DNA of 64,000 nt from Acanthosepion lycidas (Eukaryota; Mollusca; Cephalopoda; Sepiida; Sepiidae). Positions 41,431 through 52,984 of this stretch are shown in pieces (within the stretch, counting starts at the first letter, position 1; every line of letters starts with the position of its first letter). Under the pieces are notes generated by a model. It saw only the letters and a list, made by a program, of their open reading frames with translations. It ran no database searches and was not told the origin of the DNA. Where the stretch lies: assembly GCA_963932145.1 (NCBI GenBank), contig OZ010573.1:28632896-28696895 (forward strand). Reading direction: 5' to 3'. Made by a program: the position numbers and the translations under genes.

Positions 41431-41699
41431 TACGAATAGAAATCTAAAAAATAGTTTTAGTTGTTCCAGAAATAAAAAAAAAATGGGAAGTAGGTGAGGT
41501 CAACAAACAACAGGTGGAATGAAGCTGAGTGTCGGAGGCAAGAAGCGGATTCTTTTTCAGTGTTGCAAAAATGAAATGTTGATTTTTTTTTTTTTAAGTA
41601 AGTGAAATGGAGAAGTTGACGTAGAAGTGGGGAAAGCGAATCAAGAGATATGAACAAGAAGTAAGTTAAAAAAAAAATACTTAAAGACAGAAACAAGTA

Positions 41700-42550
41700 A
41701 CGAGCGTTGGAAATAAAGACTACTGAGAGAATCAGACGAGGAGAAGTAGGAGGAGGAAGAGGTAGAGAAGGAAGAGAAAAAAGTGGGAGAGGAGAAAAGG
41801 AAGAAAGTGATGGTAAAAAGGGAGAAACGAAAAAGAAAGACAGGGAGGACAAAGTGGAGAAGAAAAGAGAGATAACAAGGTTGAAAAAAGAAAACTACAG
41901 AAAGAAGAGATAACGAGAGAGAGAGAGGTGAAAGAGGAGAAGAAAGAGAAGCTGGGGAGGAGAAGAGAAAGGAGATAAGAGGGGAAGAAGATGAAAAGAT
42001 AAAACAGACACAAGAGGAAGGGAAGAAGGAAAAAGGCAAGAGGAGGAAATAAAGAGACGGATAAAACAGACACAAGAGGAAGGGAAGAAGGTAAAAAAAC
42101 AAGAGAAGGAAGAAGAGAAAAGTAAGATAGGAAGAGAATGCGACAAAGAGACAGGAAGAAAAAAAAGGCGGGCAAGACAAGAGGAGAAGGAAAAAACGGA
42201 CACAAAAGGCAGGGAAGAAAAAAAGGCGAGGAGGAGGAGGAAGACAAAAGGATGACAGGAAAAGGACGAAAGAAAGAGAAAACGGACAAAAGACGGAGAA
42301 GAAGAAAAACGTCAAGACAACGAAGAGGAGAAAGGAAGAGGGAGAGAAAAAGGAGAAAAAGGATACAAGAGAAGTAGAAGAAAGAAAAGAGAGGTAAGAG
42401 AAGGAGATGAAAAAATAAGGAACAAGAGGTAACGGACATAGGAGAAGGAGAAAAAAGAGAAGAAGGAGTAGCAGAAAAGAAAGATAAGAGAGAGAAAATT
42501 AACAATAACAGAAGAAAAGGAAGCAGAAATGAGAAGACGAAGAGATAAAA
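41700..42550. repeat. 0.85-kb polypurine (GA-rich) tract
   Basis: The plus strand is almost only A and G. A ~62-bp unit with ACAGACACAAGAGGAAGGGA is repeated at about 42,004 and 42,066, with a third diverged copy at about 42,200. Frames over it are low-complexity and are not genes. Confidence 0.9.
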
Positions 42551-42559
42551 AGAATGTCA

Positions 42560-44365
42560 TTTCACAGAAGGGATAAATAGATAAATGCAGTAAAGAAAAC
42601 GTTCTTTATCACCGAGTGTACAAAAATAAATAATAATACAATTAATCGTGATTAACAAAAAGGATAAGAATAAACTTCTAAATTGAAGTGATAGAGATAT
42701 CTGACCGGGCTTCGAAATGGTAAGAGGAGATAACTCTAGATACAAAACAACAGATTTTCTATTTCTCTCATGCTAGTTAGAGGTTAGTGTTTGTCTCTAC
42801 GTGTGAATGGAATGAAAATTGCATCATGGAATTTACATTTTTGATATTTTTCGTCTCCCAAGAGACAACACTTTTCAGCAAACAATACAGCAAAGGGCGA
42901 AAAACTAAACAGATATACGTCAAGCAAAATACATAAAGAAAAAGGCAACAATTTTATGCCCGATTTCCCTAAATGTGTTAACAGTTGTTTCTCGTTCTGA
43001 AATAAAGTATTTTTTATTCGTGGCGTGGAAAACGAACATATTTAAAATATGGTATTAAACAGCAAGAGCAAAATTAAGCAGATAAAAAAAAAAAAAAAAA
43101 ATTGGAGTTAACTGGTTTCGCTTCTCTCTTATCAAAACTCAACCGAGGAAAATAAAAGTATGTTCAGATAAAAAAAAAAAAGGAAACAAAATACACACGT
43201 TAGTGATATACTAGCAATAAGATACTTAAATGCAAATCACATTATATTAAGACCACGCAGCCATTCCTTCTGTTTACAAAGAGAAGGCTGGCTAGATACC
43301 GAAAATTGTTACCAGTACTTTGAGATGAAATTTGGAATGCGTTCTGCACCATACAGAGAACACGTTCTCCTGCTACATGACAAATATTTATCAAGTGTTT
43401 CACAATTGCAGACCCAGATACAACAATCTTATGCAAATTATCACTCAGCTGACTACTCCTGATAAATATTGAGAAACTCTTCTCCAAAAGTTCAATTGTC
43501 CATCCTCCATATTCAGTGTCTCATAAACATTTAAAAGAATAAATAACTGAACAATATCCTTTTATTTATATCTTACAAGCGGACGCCATGATAGACACTA
43601 AATACGCATGAATATTTAACGGGAAAATGATCGGCACAATTTTAAAGTGTGTTACTTGAAGGATATAATATTTCTAATTATACATGCTTAAAAACAAACT
43701 TTGATGATTAATAATTTGTTATGTTTTAAACGATGTGTAATTTCTGTCATTCTCCATAACTAAATTTTATTTAAAGTTGATACCCAGGGATATCCAGTTG
43801 ATATATAGGGATAACGTATCTTAATAATTTTCAGTAAAGAGACGTTTTATTTTGTCTGAAACTGATTAACAGAATATCCAGATAATGTGTCTGCTATAAT
43901 TTTAATCTGTTTTTTTTTTGTTTTTATTTTTTTTTTTACAAAGTTTTAATTTATATAAATTTGTAAAGTTTTTCTTCACAAACACCAAGCATTCATTTCT
44001 AATCATCGACAATTACTTGACACGAGTTGTTGCTAAGAAGAAAGATTAAAAAAAAAACAAAAAAAAACACTGCCTCTGGAATCAATTTATAGTGGCAGAC
44101 AAGAAGCCAAAAAAAATTCATCTTTTTTAAACCTGGAATCAACAGAAAATTCAAACCCAATAGACACTGCATTCTAACGACAATGATACCAAGACAGTAA
44201 ATTGTTGACTACATACAATAAGTATAACGAGCCAAGAAGAGAATCCGAACTAGGCAAAATTAACACCCAGTGAAGAACAGAAAATGGACTGGTTCAAATA
44301 TTGTGCGAGAGAAAAAAAATGAAGACAGTTGCGAGAGTTAATGAAATATTTCTATTTTATTTGGA
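42560..44365. other. Unassigned ~1.8 kb
   Basis: No transposon motif recognised. The 81-aa minus frame at 43,242-43,487 is in less biased sequence but has no recognisable family. Poly-A runs lie at 43,084 and 43,168, and poly-T at 43,911 and 43,927. Confidence 0.45.
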
Positions 44366-44371
44366 GTCTAT

Positions 44372-46125
44372 AATTTTTGCATACCGAGTGCCACGGTGTG
44401 GGATATTAGTTATAGGGAATAATCTTTGCATACCGAGTGCCACGGTGTGGTTTATTAGTTCTATGGGATAATCTTTGCGTACCAAGTGTCACGTGGGATA
44501 TTAGTTATATCGGATAATCTTTACATACCAAGTGCCACGGTGTGGGATATTAGTTATAGGGGATAATCTTTACATACCGAGTGCCACGTTGTGGGATATT
44601 AGTTATAGTGGATAATCTTTGCATACCGAGTACCACGGTGTGGTTTATTAGTGGTATAGGATAATATTTACATACCGAGTGTCACGTTGTGGGATTATAA
44701 TTATAGGGGATAATCCTTACATACCGATTGTCACGGTATGGGATATTAGTTATATGTGTTAATCTTTGCATACCTAGTGTCACGTTGTGGGATATTAATT
44801 ATAGGGGATAATATTTACATACCGAGTGCCACGTTGTGGTATTTTAGTTATAGGGGATAATATTTACATACCAAGTGCCACGTTGTGAGATATTAGTTAT
44901 ACGGGAAAATCTTTGCATACCTAGTGTCACGTTGTGGGATATTAGTTATAGGGGATAATCTTTGCATACCGAGTGCCACGGTATGGGATATTAGTTATAG
45001 GGGATAATCTTTGCATACCGAGTGCCACGTTGTGGGATATTGGTTATATGGGATAATCTTATCTTACCGAGTGTCACGTTGTGGGATATTAGTTATAGGG
45101 GATAATCTTTGCATACTGAGTGCCACGGTGTGTGATATTAGTTATATGGGATAATCTTTACATACCGAGTGCCAAGTTTGGGGCATTTTAGTTATAGGGG
45201 TTAATATTTACATACTAAGTGCCACGTTCTGGGATATTAGTTATATGGGATAATCTTATCGTACCGAGTGTCACGGTATGAGATATTAGTTATATGTGTT
45301 TATCTTTATATGCGCACCGAGTGTCATGTTGTGGGATATTAGTTATAGAGGATAATCTTTACATACCGTGTGCTACAGTGTGGGATATTAGTTATAGAGG
45401 GTAATCTTTGCGTACCAAGTGTCACGTGGGATATTAGTTATATCGGATAATATTTGCATACCGAGTGCCACGGTGTGGTATATTAGTTATATGCGATAAT
45501 CTTTACATACCAAGTGCCACGGTGTAGGATATTAGTTATAGGGGATAATCTTTACATACCGAGTGCCACGGTATGGGATATTAGTTATAGGGGATAATCT
45601 TATCGTACCGAGTGTCACGTTGTGGGATATTAGTTATACGGTATAATCTTTACATACCGAGTGCCACGGTGTGGGATTATAGTTACAGAGGATAATCTTT
45701 ACATACCGAGTGCCACGGTATGGGATATTAGTTATAGGGGATAATCTTTGCATACCGAGTGTTACGTTGTGGGATATTAGTTATATGGGATAATCTTTAC
45801 ATACCGAGTGCCACGGTGTAGGATATTAGTTATAGGGGATAATCTTTACATACCGATTGCCACGGTATGGGATATTAGTTATATGGGATAATCTTTGCAT
45901 ACCGAGTGCCACAGTGGGGGATATTAGTTATAGGGGATAATCTTTGCATGCCGAGTGCCACGTTGTGGCATATAAGTTATATGGGATAATCTTTGCGCAC
46001 CGGGTGTCACGTTGTGGGATATTAGTTATATGGGATAATCTTTGTATACCGATTGCCACGGTGTGGGATATTAGTTATATGGGATAATCTTAGCATACCG
46101 GGTGTCACGGTGTGGGATATTTGTT
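44372..46125. repeat. 49-bp minisatellite, about 36 units
   Basis: The unit is TTTGCATACCGAGTGCCACG-GTGTGGGATATTAGTTATAG-GGGATAATC. The distance between the first two ATACCGAGTG blocks is exactly 49 bp (44,381 to 44,430). Recurring variants are GCC/GTC-ACG, CGGTGTGG/CGTTGTGG/CGGTATGG, and TTACATACC/TTGCATACC/TTATCGTACC. There are no long frames. Confidence 0.95.
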
Positions 46126-46128
46126 AAC

Positions 46129-46903
46129 TACCATATTTGTAGTGTGTTAAGACGCACCCTATAATTAGTTAGGTTCTTTTTTGAAAAATGTCTGAGGATT
46201 TAAATGATTACCGTACTAGAGAGTCTAATTTAATGACTCTGCGGGGTGTCGTTTTTCATTCTGTCACAACAACTTATCACATTTTGGACCTGTTACAAAA
46301 TATTTCGCCTTATTACATTTTTTCATTAGCTCAGCACAATGCTATGTCTTTTCAGATCAGAAACAATGCCGCCACAAACAGTGCGGATAGTATGCACTGG
46401 TAATTGACAGTACATTTAGAGAATTAACGGTAGGACTATTACAATAATTGGTTTGTTTCAATAATACACAAATTGCGGTAATAAGGTTGGTATTCTTGGT
46501 GTACATATAAAATGTAACTGTCAGCCTCTATTATGCGGCTGTGTTTGTGGTTTGTGAAAATACCGTAAGGTATCCTGAAATGGACGAAAGACAAACAGTA
46601 CTTGTTATTGCTGAGATGAACAAAAGACAAAAGTTGCCTACTGGTTATCATCAATACTCGGAAAAAGGAAAACAATATACGTGGTATGATACGAATGGGA
46701 TAAACAGTATTTATTACATAAGAATGATACTTGTAGGCTAATAACATATATCCAGGGTTCCTGACTGACTGTATCTTGTAACTAGGGTTTGTAATGTTTG
46801 GCAAACTCCACTCTACAACATGACCTTTCAGTGCTATGACGCAAGGTGAGTTTTAGCGCATTTTTCATGAAAAAATGCGTCTTAGCACCCAGGAAATACG
46901 GTA
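46129..46903. mobile_element. TIR DNA element, ~775 bp, non-autonomous
   Basis: The left end is TACCATATTTGTAGTGTGTT-AAGACGCACC. The complement of the right end is TACCGTATTTCCTGGGTGCT-AAGACGCATT. These are inverted ends of about 30 bp sharing AAGACGCA. It begins directly where the 49-bp minisatellite stops. Internal frames (46,188-46,403 plus; 46,439-46,804 minus) match nothing I know. A superfamily is not assigned. Confidence 0.5.
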
Positions 46904-47034
46904 ATTGATCTAACAAAAAAGTATTAAGCTCTAGTAAATCAATCCTCATTGGGCACAGCATGCTTCTGGATTGATGGCATATTAATATTGGTAAAAATAC
47001 CATAGTATCTATGAATTTGTTCCATGATCAGTTT

Positions 47035-47560
47035 CTTTTATGTGTCATGCACCTTCAAGGACGTAGACGATAATGGCCCTCCATAATTTCCACTCTTTTG
47101 CTGCTCTAAAATCATTTTTGATTATTTACCGTCTTTATATCTTTGTGCTGCTATCCAAACACATAAATTCCTTTACGCATTGTTTCCCTATTTCTCTTGA
47201 CTTCTTTGTGTCTTGCGAGTGTCAAATTCTCTAGGTTTTCTTTCCTCATTATTATATCCTAGAAATGTCATGTCTTTCTGATTGTGTGTATGTTTCCCTA
47301 TAGGTTTTATGTCTTCTTAAGTCTTCATTACTTGTCTTCTGTCTATGACATTCTGAGTATTTGTCAGACGGTGCAAGTCTTGTCCTCATCTATTAGAAAA
47401 TTATTCTGCATTAAATGCCATATAGGAAATTACATATTACATTGCAATTCAATATTTAATTCACTACTCTTTTCTTTGTTTCTAATGACATAGGTCCCCT
47501 ATTGTTACACGTTGTTTAGTTTCTGGGAGCTACATTTCGCTATTTCAATGCGACTTTGGA
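47035..47560 (-). pseudogene. LINE-B (RTE-type) C-terminus
   Basis: Colinear with 60,700-61,150: CACCTTCAAGGACGTAGACG, ATGGCCCTCCATAATTTCC, GTCAAATTCTCTAGGTTTTC, then TTCTGAGTATTTGTCAG and ATTAAATGCCATATAG. No frame is intact. Confidence 0.6.
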
Positions 47561-47866
47561 TTTCTGTGTTATGTTTCCCGTTGTCTGTTAATAAATGATC
47601 AGTTTCATGGTTTATTTTAATGAGGATAGCCACAGAAATAATTGAATACTGGTTGTTAGCATTAATAAAAACTTGATTAAGTCTTAAAAATAACCCAAAA
47701 TGAATCATTAAAAAACAGTAAATAAAATAAGTTAAATTCAACAGATCAGACGACAAAAAAAAAAAACACAAAAAAAACACAAAAAAAACAAAAAAAAAAA
47801 AACACCAGTAAAGCTCCATGTGTAAATAAAGGGTATGTTCCACGAAAGATTTACTAAAGAAAAACA
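47561..47866. other. AT-rich spacer with poly-A
   Basis: An interrupted A-run with CAC spacers lies at 47,755-47,802. Nothing else recognised. Confidence 0.4.
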
Positions 47867-47867
47867 A

Positions 47868-48140
47868 AGTGGTCAAGTGGATAAAAGCGTTGATTGGATA
47901 CAGGGACTCTATCCAAAAAGAGATAAATGAGACATCCGGAAGAGGCATGGTACGTGGATTTAGAACACTAACCCGGTGGAAGAAATAAAGGGCTCAATTC
48001 GAAATTCAAGTCACCTGAAGACGGCCGGAGTGTACAACGATCAAAACGTCGTGCATATGACGATAAAGATGAGGACGATATTCCGAACAATGTAAATAAT
48101 TACAATACCCCATCTCAGAAATATAGACAGGCATTTTAAA
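47868..48140 (+). repeat. SINE-B copy
   Basis: Head GTGGTCAAGTGGATAAAAGC, then GGCATGGTACGTGGATTTAG, AATAAAGGGCTCAATTCGAA, ACCTGAAGACGGCCGGAGTG and AAAACGTCGTG. The B-box part of the head is deleted relative to the 52,542 copy. Confidence 0.65.
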
Positions 48141-48285
48141 TAATTTAAATGACTTTGTTTAGGGGAGTTTTTTTTTAGTTTTAGTCAAAGAAGAATCAGC
48201 AACTGCTATAAATTTTCTTAAAAAACCTTTTTTTTACCTTAGCTGATGCTAACCTCTAGGAGAGCGATTCACTGTCTTTTCTTGG

Positions 48286-48338
48286 TCGTACGTTTTCCAC
48301 TAACATAAAGTGGAAGGAATATATTGAATCAATTAATA
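48286..48338 (+). repeat. Short dispersed repeat upstream of LINE-A
   Basis: TACGTTTTCCACTAACATAA-AGTGGAAGGAATATATTGAA; partner of 8,095-8,147. Confidence 0.5.
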
Positions 48339-48359
48339 AGTTTTTTTTTTTATTAAGAA

Positions 48360-48830
48360 GGCCGGTACACGATGTCGTGGTAGACAATTTCTCTCGTCAG
48401 AATGTATCTGAAACGCTTGTAAGTTTTACTTTTCGCCCGTGTATCGAATATTGCTGCCACCTCTGCTATGTGTCGAGAGAGTCTTGACAAAACGGAAAGA
48501 ATCGGCAACATTATCGGTCCTGAACCGGCATCTCGGCTTCAGTTAATTTCCTACTACCGTGACGTAGCTTCCTTTTGCCTTTTCTATAAATATTTCCATC
48601 GTAATTGTTCTGATGTGCTTTTCTCTTTGGTACCTCGACTTTGATTTCAGCGAAGTACAAGATTGGCAGATGTGACTCATAATTGAAATTGCAATTTGTA
48701 TAATGTCAGTAACCTCCTGTCTCCTTGTTTCCTGTTCTTTTATTGTCCTCGGCTTCATTCACTCTCAATAACTCCTTGCATCTTAGTGGCTTTTATCGTT
48801 ATGCTTGAGATGAAATGATTAAAAAGAAAA
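48360..48830 (+). pseudogene. LINE-A C-terminus and 3' end
   Basis: CGTGTATCGAATATTGCTGC...TTCAGTTAATTTCCTACTAC...TTGCCTTTTCTATAAATATT corresponds to the IEYCCH...LQSLSHRR...SLCLFYKYF segment. The middle is deleted, and the tail has CTTAGTGGCTTTTATCG and an A-run at about 48,819. Confidence 0.65.
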
Positions 48831-49665
48831 AAAAAGGTTTTAAGCTCATCTCTAGAATAAAAATAAATTTACGAATGTAACAGATTGTTTTTAACATTGG
48901 AGTGGTACCTAGATCAAAGGGTACTAAAAAGTTAATTTTTTAACAATGAGTAAGATCTTCCAGGTAGAAATTACCAATAATAAATAGACTTTGTTTTGAA
49001 GAAAATTATACCTGAAGACCAGATGGTAAACAATGCAGCCAAAATGATGATGGTACGAACGACATAATGATATTTTTAACAGATTTGAAAACAAGCCGGC
49101 AGAAGCTCTCAACTTCGTTTCATCCCAAATTCAGCGCCATATTATCTCGGCTAATAGACACTTATGTAGACTTCAAGTGATACGTGCCGTTTTCGTGTAG
49201 CACAAACTTGGTACTTACTTATCGTCCACTTATTTTCAAGGGCAAGCCTAATCTTATAAAAACAAACCAAGAATGAAAAAAAAAAAAAAAACAGTCATGT
49301 ACTTCTCTACTTCTCAGATACAAAAGAACGTCAATATACAAAGGCAGATAAATAAATCGGTAGCCTGAAATGTAGTTGTTTACTGAAATTTTCCTTGTAT
49401 TATGTTTGATCTATGTGTTTAATATCCATCATATCCTCTTGTTGTCAGTTTAAACTGATGCCTACCTTTTTACACATAGTATTATTATTTTGCTTGAAGT
49501 TCGTATTTTCTTAATTACAGGTGAAAACTAAGAATTTTTTCAGTTAAATTTTCTTTTCCGTATTATAGTTTAGATATATGGAGAAAAAAAAAAACGAAAT
49601 CAGCAATTTAACCCATATTCTCCTGCCAACGGATTAAATTGCTACCATTTTGCTTTCACGTTTTT
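48831..49665. other. Unassigned AT-rich sequence
   Basis: Nothing recognised. Confidence 0.4.
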
Positions 49666-49668
49666 GTG

Positions 49669-49805
49669 TGGATGCACGGTGGTGTAATGTATTGCGGTTC
49701 GAAATGAGAAATCGGAGAGCTGAGTTCGAATTCCAGTCAACTTCGTCACATTCACTTACGGGAACGGTATGAATCCATCTCTTCATTTCCCACATCTATT
49801 GATTA
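49669..49805 (+). repeat. SINE-A copy, tRNA-like part
   Basis: GGATGCACGGTGGTGTAATG, GAGCTGAGTTCGAATTCCAG and ATGAATCCATCTCTTCATTT match the tRNA-like unit and body of the family. There is no 5S head, and the tail is missing or unrecognisable. Confidence 0.65.
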
Positions 49806-50420
49806 ACAGCAGAACAGATTGGACCCTACAGCCTTGGTTGGCAACCAGTCTAGGAAAAAGAAAAGTATGAATTCAAACTATCCTGGAGAGTTTTGGGTTC
49901 CGTCAGGCTATCTTTCCCAAGACACACCACTGATGCTGCAGTACATATGATGCCCCAACGACCCTCAGGTTCCAGTGAACGCGTTGTCCTGATCATGGTT
50001 TTTGCTTAAAGCTATTCAAACACGTTTCACTTTTGCGCGCGAGGATCTATTCATATTTCAATTAAAAAGGATAAATAAGACAAAGGAAATTATGACTTTT
50101 TTTTTCTCTTTTCCTCTGCCAACACGTCACGCAATAAAATAAGTTGTTCGTAAAACAAATTCACCTCAATCGACCAGATTATCGGATGCCAATTCAGCTC
50201 CACTGGTCACAGTACTTCGTTGTTTTAGTCATGAAATATCGCCAACCCTGCAAGCTAGGCAAGCAGCCTTTGCGAAGTTTCCAGCGCCGTCGCAGGTTTC
50301 AAACTGAATTGTTCTTGTTCTAAACTGGTTGACAACCTCGGTTAGCAAACCCAAATCTTCTATGCTATTTTAGCTCAGAGCTGGGAAAGGCGGAAAAAGA
50401 TGGATTCACACATTTCCCAA
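49806..50420. other. Unassigned sequence
   Basis: No element recognised. Confidence 0.4.
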
Positions 50421-50423
50421 ATA

Positions 50424-51241
50424 TACCGGACGTAACAGCAAAATTGTCCAAATCGTGTAACAACATAATTACCCATCTCACAAAATGTTTAATATCTAGA
50501 AAAACACTAAATTAAGTATTTTTTTCAGGTTTTCAGATAAGTCATTTAGTCATCTTGACACCACTTGTAAGAATCATTGAAAAAACTCTTTAGGTTATTC
50601 AGCTAAAAAGAGAGAAGGTTAAAATCGTTTTGTGTCAGACCAACTGTCTTCTCAGCTGAGCAATGGTGAAAGGAAAAAGATTATTCAGGCCTTCAGTAAT
50701 GGTACCAACATTCATAATTTAGCTTCCATCTTCAAAGTCCATTCAAGAAACATCAAGAGAACGGCGAATAAGTTTTAAAAAAGAGGGAACAGTAGAGTAG
50801 TAATTTGGTACTTAAGAGAGGAATCTCAGCTATGACAGTCCAAAGAGTAGTGAAAAAAGACTTGAAAATGAAATCGTACGTGTAACCTGTGAGGCACCTT
50901 GTTACTCCAGGACAGAAAAAGGTTAGAGAGTGCGAAGATCATATTGAATAAGTTGGAAAATGATTCTGGAATAATAAATATATATTTGAACTTTATTTCA
51001 ATTAATGATGAACATGTCATTTTCGCTTATGATCGATTTCATCATGACAATTAAACTGTTAAACTTAGAGAGTAATTATACATTCTTATTGCTCAAAGTA
51101 GAGATCAATAATGTTAAAGAAAACCCCCAGAGAATTCCAATAAAATATTATTAATCAATTCTAAGTTACAACGGTTCATAGTTTAACAATTGGACAATTT
51201 TGCTGTCACAGGATTTAGACAATTTTGCTGTTACACCCGGT
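50424..51241 (+). mobile_element. Tc/mariner-type element with intact TIRs and dead transposase
   Basis: The left end TACCGGACGTAACAGCAAAA-TTGTCCAAATC and the complement of the right end, TACCGGGTGTAACAGCAAAA-TTGTCTAAATC, are inverted repeats of over 30 bp flanked by TA. The right end holds a second, inner copy of CAGCAAAATTGTC. Between them, frames give LSNGERKKIIQAFSNGTNIH and VHSRNIKRTANKF (helix-turn-helix part), later KRLESAKIILNKLEND and a stretch around NDEHVIFAYD where the first catalytic Asp block would be (normally SDE). The second half of the transposase is missing. It is about 0.8 kb against a usual ~1.3 kb or more. Confidence 0.75.
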
Positions 51242-51429
51242 ATATGCGAAAATGAACGTGATGATCTCGACCGGAAGTTGAACTCCGCACCGCGTAGATC
51301 AAACTTCCCACGCCGATAACTAGTTCGCTAGGCGTACATCAAATTGAGAGGTGAAAAGAAATCATGGCGTCGGAAATTAAAAACGAGAAAAGCTGCTTCT
51401 CACATATGTTTCGATCTTGAATAACAAGT

Positions 51430-51960
51430 ATGAACTGGTGCTTCCGCTATACGTCTCAAGGTCCTCGACAAAATCCAGAGACGAATATGCAATATGATAG
51501 GTCCTGATCTGGCATCTAGTCTACAATTGTTTTCCAAAAAACGTTCCGTGGCTTCCCTCTGTCTCTTCTACAAATATTTTGACGGCAACTGTTCCGACGA
51601 GCTACTTTCGATGGTTCCCAGACTGCATGAATTTAATGAGCTACCAGGCTGGCATCTCGGTCCCACCCTTTCAATGTCGAAACGGTTAAATGTAACCGTG
51701 TCTTCTACTCAAACAGCTTCTTCTTTCGCACTTCCCGTCTGTGGAACTCCCTTCTCCTTACTTGCTTTCCCGATGACTATAATCTTCAAATATTGAAGTG
51801 TAATGTCAATCGACATCTGACACCCTGAGCTTGTTCCCAGTTCTTCTCTGTATCCTTTCCTTAAACATGCCTCTTTACACTTGTTCTCAATCCTCTTAAC
51901 CCTTTGCATGCTAGTAGCACTCCCGCCTTGCTTAGTTGAATTGCTTGAAAAAATGTATAG
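51430..51960 (+). pseudogene. LINE-A C-terminus and 3' end
   Basis: The frame 51,494-51,796 reads MIGPDLASSLQLFSKKRSVA, SLCLFYKYFDGNCSDELLSM and VPRLHEFNELPGWHLGPTLS. The last part has slipped out of register (normally RATRLASRSHPF), and FFRTSRLWNSLLLTCFPDDY-like coding is in another frame. The tail is CGCCTTGCTTAGTTGAATTG then A-run. Confidence 0.75.
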
Positions 51961-52079
51961 ACTAGAGTAGAGAGTAAATTATAGCGTACAAAATATTTTG
52001 TTTCATGATAATAGGATGTCGGCGCTGTTTTCATAATTAAAAAATAAACTTTTTATTGTTTTTAATTCGTAATTTATTC

Positions 52080-52212
52080 TGTTCTTTAAACATTATTATA
52101 ACTAGTTTTCCCACCTAGCATAAATTAATATACATTATAATATACATTTTATAAGTTAACATAAATTTTATGATATAAATTAACATACATTATAATATAC
52201 ATTATTATAACT
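52080..52212. repeat. ATATACATTATAATATACAT-type AT minisatellite
   Basis: The motif and partial palindromes of it recur here and again at 52,840-52,980, on both sides of SINE-B. Confidence 0.7.
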
Positions 52213-52224
52213 AGTTTCATATGG

Positions 52225-52410
52225 AGAGAGAAGGGAGATTACCGCCCTCTGTGGGATCATGTTGAGATCATAGACAAGGAACACCATTGGAAAATTCGTA
52301 AACTTAAGGAATCAGCGCATATGCTGGGCCACAAAAATCTCCTGAGCCGACCAAGCATAGAAATAAATACAATATGGGAACCAGTAATAAGGAGTGCCAG
52401 AGAAAAGTGA
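52225..52410 (+). pseudogene. Possible retroelement ORF tail (PLE/GIY-YIG-type)
   Basis: One plus frame reads PLWDHVEIIDKEHHWKIRKL, KESAHMLGHKNLLSRPSIEI and NTIWEPVIRSAREK. The layout resembles the C-terminal segment that follows GIY-YIG domains in some invertebrate retroelement proteins (W...V.I...E.HW..RK..E...I...S..S.....W). No Cys motif or YIG is visible upstream, so the assignment is tentative. Confidence 0.4.
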
Positions 52411-52500
52411 TAATAATAACAAAGTTGCAATATGAGCTCTGGTAAAAACATGTAATGATAACAGCAAAATTGCAATATGAGCACTGGTAAAAATGGTTGC
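52390..52500. repeat. ~52-bp direct duplication
   Basis: TGATAATAATAACAAAGTTG-CAATATGAGCTCTGGTAAAA and TGATAACAGCAAAATTGCAA-TATGAGCACTGGTAAAA are adjacent near-copies. Confidence 0.75.
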
Positions 52501-52541
52501 TGAAGACATTAGGTTTATAATACCCAGAAATTCATACTCAG

Positions 52542-52850
52542 ATGGACACATGGCACAGTGGATAAAGGCGTTGGTTATATCCAGTGACAGGACCCAAAGA
52601 GTGTGAGTTCAATACCCGGTTACGGCAGTGGAGAACTTTCAGAGGGAAATTAACAGGAGATAACTGATAACTGACATCCATCAAACATGGCACGTAGAAC
52701 TAGAACAGTCTATCCCGGTGAGCGAAATAAAGGGTTCAGTTCGACATTCCAGCCACCTGAAGAAGGCCGGAGCGTACAACGGCCGAAACGTTGTAATAAA
52801 TATAGCGACAAAGATGCGGACAATAGTCCGAATAATGTAAATAATGTACA
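52542..52850 (+). repeat. SINE-B, best copy
   Basis: The tRNA-like head has an A box (TGGCACAGTGGATAAAGGCG) and a B box (GTGAGTTCAATACCCGG). The body contains CATGGCACGTAGAACTAGAA and AATAAAGGGTTCAGTTCGA. The tail has CCACCTGAAGAAGGCCGGAG-CGTACAACGGCCGAAACGTT followed by TGTAATAAAT. GGCCG and CGGCC in the tail can pair. It inserted into an AT minisatellite that lies on both sides. Confidence 0.75.
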
Positions 52851-52980
52851 TTATTATAATATATATTTTATAAATTTATATACATTATAATATACATTTT
52901 TATATTATACATTATAATATACATTGATATAATATGCATTATAATATAAATTTTTAAATTAATATACATTTTGAGACATT
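52850..52980. repeat. AT minisatellite, second part
   Basis: Continuation of the ATATACATTATAATATACAT motif downstream of SINE-B. Confidence 0.7.
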
Positions 52981-52984
52981 TTAC

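Noticed and set aside
41457-42560. Up to 257-aa Phe/Ser/Leu-rich frames
   Set aside because: Same artefact in the second purine tract; frames overlap in all registers.
43795-43825. Homing-endonuclease-like site (TAGGGATAAC)
   Set aside because: Only the first ten bases resemble an I-SceI site; the rest differs, and no related gene is present.
44372-46125. CRISPR-like array
   Set aside because: Units are 49 bp and contiguous, with no unique spacers; a eukaryotic minisatellite explains it.
46188-46403. 71-aa plus-strand frame starting MSEDLNDYRTRES
   Set aside because: Lies inside a non-autonomous TIR element and matches no family I know; not annotated as a gene.
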